In this document: in pieces, positions 6,000 to 6,839 of the stretch
Layout of the letters: every line of letters begins with the position of its first letter
Numbering within the stretch: the first letter of the stretch is position 1
Assembly: GCA_023268955.1 (NCBI GenBank)
Contig: JALRJW010000118.1
Coordinates: forward strand, 1 to 6,839
From: Aliarcobacter sp.
GTDB lineage: Bacteria; Campylobacterota; Campylobacteria; Campylobacterales; Arcobacteraceae
Length of the DNA stretch: 6,839 nt
Reading direction: 5' to 3'
Program-made: the position numbers and the translations under genes
Notes under the pieces: generated by a model
Told to the model about the DNA's origin: nothing
Databases searched by the model: none
What the model saw: the letters and a program-made list of their open reading frames with translations, nothing else

Positions 6000-6432
6000 A
6001 TTCTTCCACTGTATTCATCATCCAGATACTAAATATATCTAAGTAGTTCCAAAACGATTGTTTTAAACTCTCATCTACATCTAAATCTTTTAAAACCATA
6101 ATATAAGACTCAAGCCAAATTCTTCTAGCTTTTTGATTAATTCTAAAAGGTTGATGACGAGCAGCCATCATTGGAGCACCTCTGTTTTCATTAAAATATG
6201 GATGACCACCACAAATTTGTATAAAGAAATCAGCTGAGTGTTGTTTTGCCATTGCTAATCCTTGAGGAGTTGGTGGAAAAAGGTCTTTAATATCACTTTG
6301 AGCTAATAAATCATAGTGATCTGAAACTAATTTTCTCATTCCTTCTTCACCAATAGCACTTAAAAATCTTGGGTCTGGTTTAGTAACAGGAGGTCTAACT
6401 CCAACTTGTCCTTGAGTAATTGAAAAATCCAT
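5998..6432 (-). CDS. Truncated hemoglobin, group II (GlbO-like)
   Basis: A 144-residue heme protein of the 2-on-2 globin family, expected to bind O2 or NO in the cytoplasm and take part in oxygen handling or nitrosative-stress defence. The stretch GGHPYFNENRGAPMMAARHQPFRI (75-98) followed by RRIWLESY (103-110) matches the group II pattern seen in mycobacterial GlbO. H93 is the predicted proximal (F8) heme ligand, W106 the group II tryptophan at G8, and Y40 the likely B10 tyrosine. Position CD1 appears to be Phe (F52) where GlbO has Tyr. A 20-residue polar and proline-containing extension (QGQVGVRPPVTKPDPR) precedes the globin fold, longer than typical members. The ATG has AAAGGA at 6448-6443, ten bases upstream. 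It lies 23 bases downstream of another minus-strand gene, probably in one operon. Group III (the Campylobacter Ctb type) is less likely because of the W at G8 and the RHxPFxI motif. Confidence 0.9.
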   Translation of the reverse strand: MDFSITQGQVGVRPPVTKPDPRFLSAIGEEGMRKLVSDHYDLLAQSDIKDLFPPTPQGLAMAKQHSADFFIQICGGHPYFNENRGAPMMAARHQPFRINQKARRIWLESYIMVLKDLDVDESLKQSFWNYLDIFSIWMMNTVEE

Positions 6433-6442
6433 AATATTTTTA

Positions 6443-6448
6443 TCCTTT
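6443..6448 (-). promoter_or_regulatory. Ribosome binding site of the globin gene
   Basis: AAAGGA on the minus strand, ten bases before the globin ATG (6432-6430), within the 23-bp gap after the upstream gene. Spacing is longer than for the other genes here, where it is six or seven bases. Confidence 0.6.
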
Positions 6449-6455
6449 AAATTTT

Positions 6456-6839
6456 TTAGTTTTTAATGTAGTTAGATTTTTTATCACTTGTATCTAACTC
6501 TTGACCAATTTCTTGGTATCTTTTGAAATAATATTCTACAAATGATTTAATATTTTCATCATTTGGCATGAAATATTTACTTGATTTTGTTGCATAATCA
6601 TTTAAGAAAAGTGTTGCATCTTTTTTATCTAAGTAATGATTTGCTAGTTTTGTATAGTGTTTTACATACCAAGCTTTTAATAATTCATATTGTTCATCAT
6701 CTATTTTTATGTTTAGTTTTTCATCATTCCAAACTAAAGTTTTTGTTTCAAACAGAGCATTTAAGTGAATTAATCCTTCACAATAATATGGTTGAACTTC
6801 ATCAACTTCCATCCATCCAATTAAACCTACACTTCTTTT
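6456..6839 (-). CDS. Unrecognised protein, C-terminal part, cut by right window edge
   Basis: The C-terminal 127 residues of a protein I do not recognise. The frame is open to base 6839 (visible start KRSVGLIGWMEVDE), so the Met codon at 6812-6810 is probably internal and the true start lies outside the window. The visible part is hydrophilic with no membrane segment and appears mostly helical, rich in Tyr, Lys, Asp and aromatic residues (QPYYCEGLIHLNALF, LLKAWYVKHYTKLANHYLDKKD, FVEYYFKRYQEIGQEL). The tail is lysine- and asparagine-rich. There is a single visible Cys in PYYCEG and no repeated CxxC or other metal motif. It precedes the globin gene by 23 bases on the same strand, so they are probably co-transcribed and may share a process, but no function can be given from sequence alone. 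Confidence 0.75.
   Translation of the reverse strand, partial: KRSVGLIGWMEVDEVQPYYCEGLIHLNALFETKTLVWNDEKLNIKIDDEQYELLKAWYVKHYTKLANHYLDKKDATLFLNDYATKSSKYFMPNDENIKSFVEYYFKRYQEIGQELDTSDKKSNYIKN

Noticed and set aside
6810..6812. ATG as the start of the rightmost minus-strand gene
   Set aside because: The frame continues without a stop to base 6839 with sensible protein sequence (VGLIGW), and no AGGA-type site precedes the codon.
1..6839. Mobile element, CRISPR array, toxin-antitoxin or defence system
   Set aside because: No transposase, integrase, nuclease or toxin motifs, no direct-repeat/spacer pattern and no target-site duplications were seen; all genes look like resident chromosomal genes with uniform composition.

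Overview
The window is very AT-rich, with A/T-heavy third positions in every gene, AAGGA-type ribosome binding sites and short intergenic gaps. Protein flavour and codon use suggest an Arcobacter-like member of the Campylobacterota (epsilonproteobacteria). This is inferred from overall resemblance; there is no rRNA or marker gene here to prove it. It reads as ordinary chromosomal housekeeping DNA: no insertion sequence, phage gene, integrase, CRISPR array, tRNA or rRNA was seen.

Layout. (1) Bases 1-516, plus strand: the C-terminal part of a TSUP (TauE/SafE, YfcA-like) membrane transporter, cut by the left edge. (2) Bases 543-1604, minus strand: a Mn-dependent ureohydrolase of the arginase/agmatinase family, converging on the transporter across a shared hairpin. 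(3) A 124-bp divergent intergenic region with promoters in both directions. (4) Bases 1729-4917, plus strand: a large NAD-specific glutamate dehydrogenase of GDH180 type that lacks roughly the first 500 residues of the classical 180-kDa enzyme. (5) Bases 4988-5209, plus strand: a 73-residue single-pass membrane protein of unknown function, preceded by a 16-bp A/T hairpin. (6) Bases 5301-5984, plus strand, TTG start: an OmpR-like response regulator with no kinase gene beside it; an inverted repeat straddles its putative -10 box. (7) Bases 5998-6432, minus strand: a truncated hemoglobin, best matched to group II (GlbO-like), converging on the regulator across a second hairpin. (8) Bases 6456-6839, minus strand: the C-terminal part of an unrecognised protein that runs off the right edge and is probably co-transcribed with the globin.

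How they fit. The divergent ureohydrolase and glutamate dehydrogenase suggest a nitrogen/amino-acid catabolism locus: the first cleaves a guanidino compound (arginine, agmatine, or possibly guanidine itself) to urea plus amine, and the second oxidatively deaminates glutamate to 2-oxoglutarate and ammonia. The globin with its unknown partner is a separate O2/NO-related unit. The response regulator and small membrane protein have no assignable target. No clearly new multi-gene system is visible; the most interesting points are the short GDH180 form, the uncertain ureohydrolase substrate, the unknown globin partner and the palindromes at promoters.
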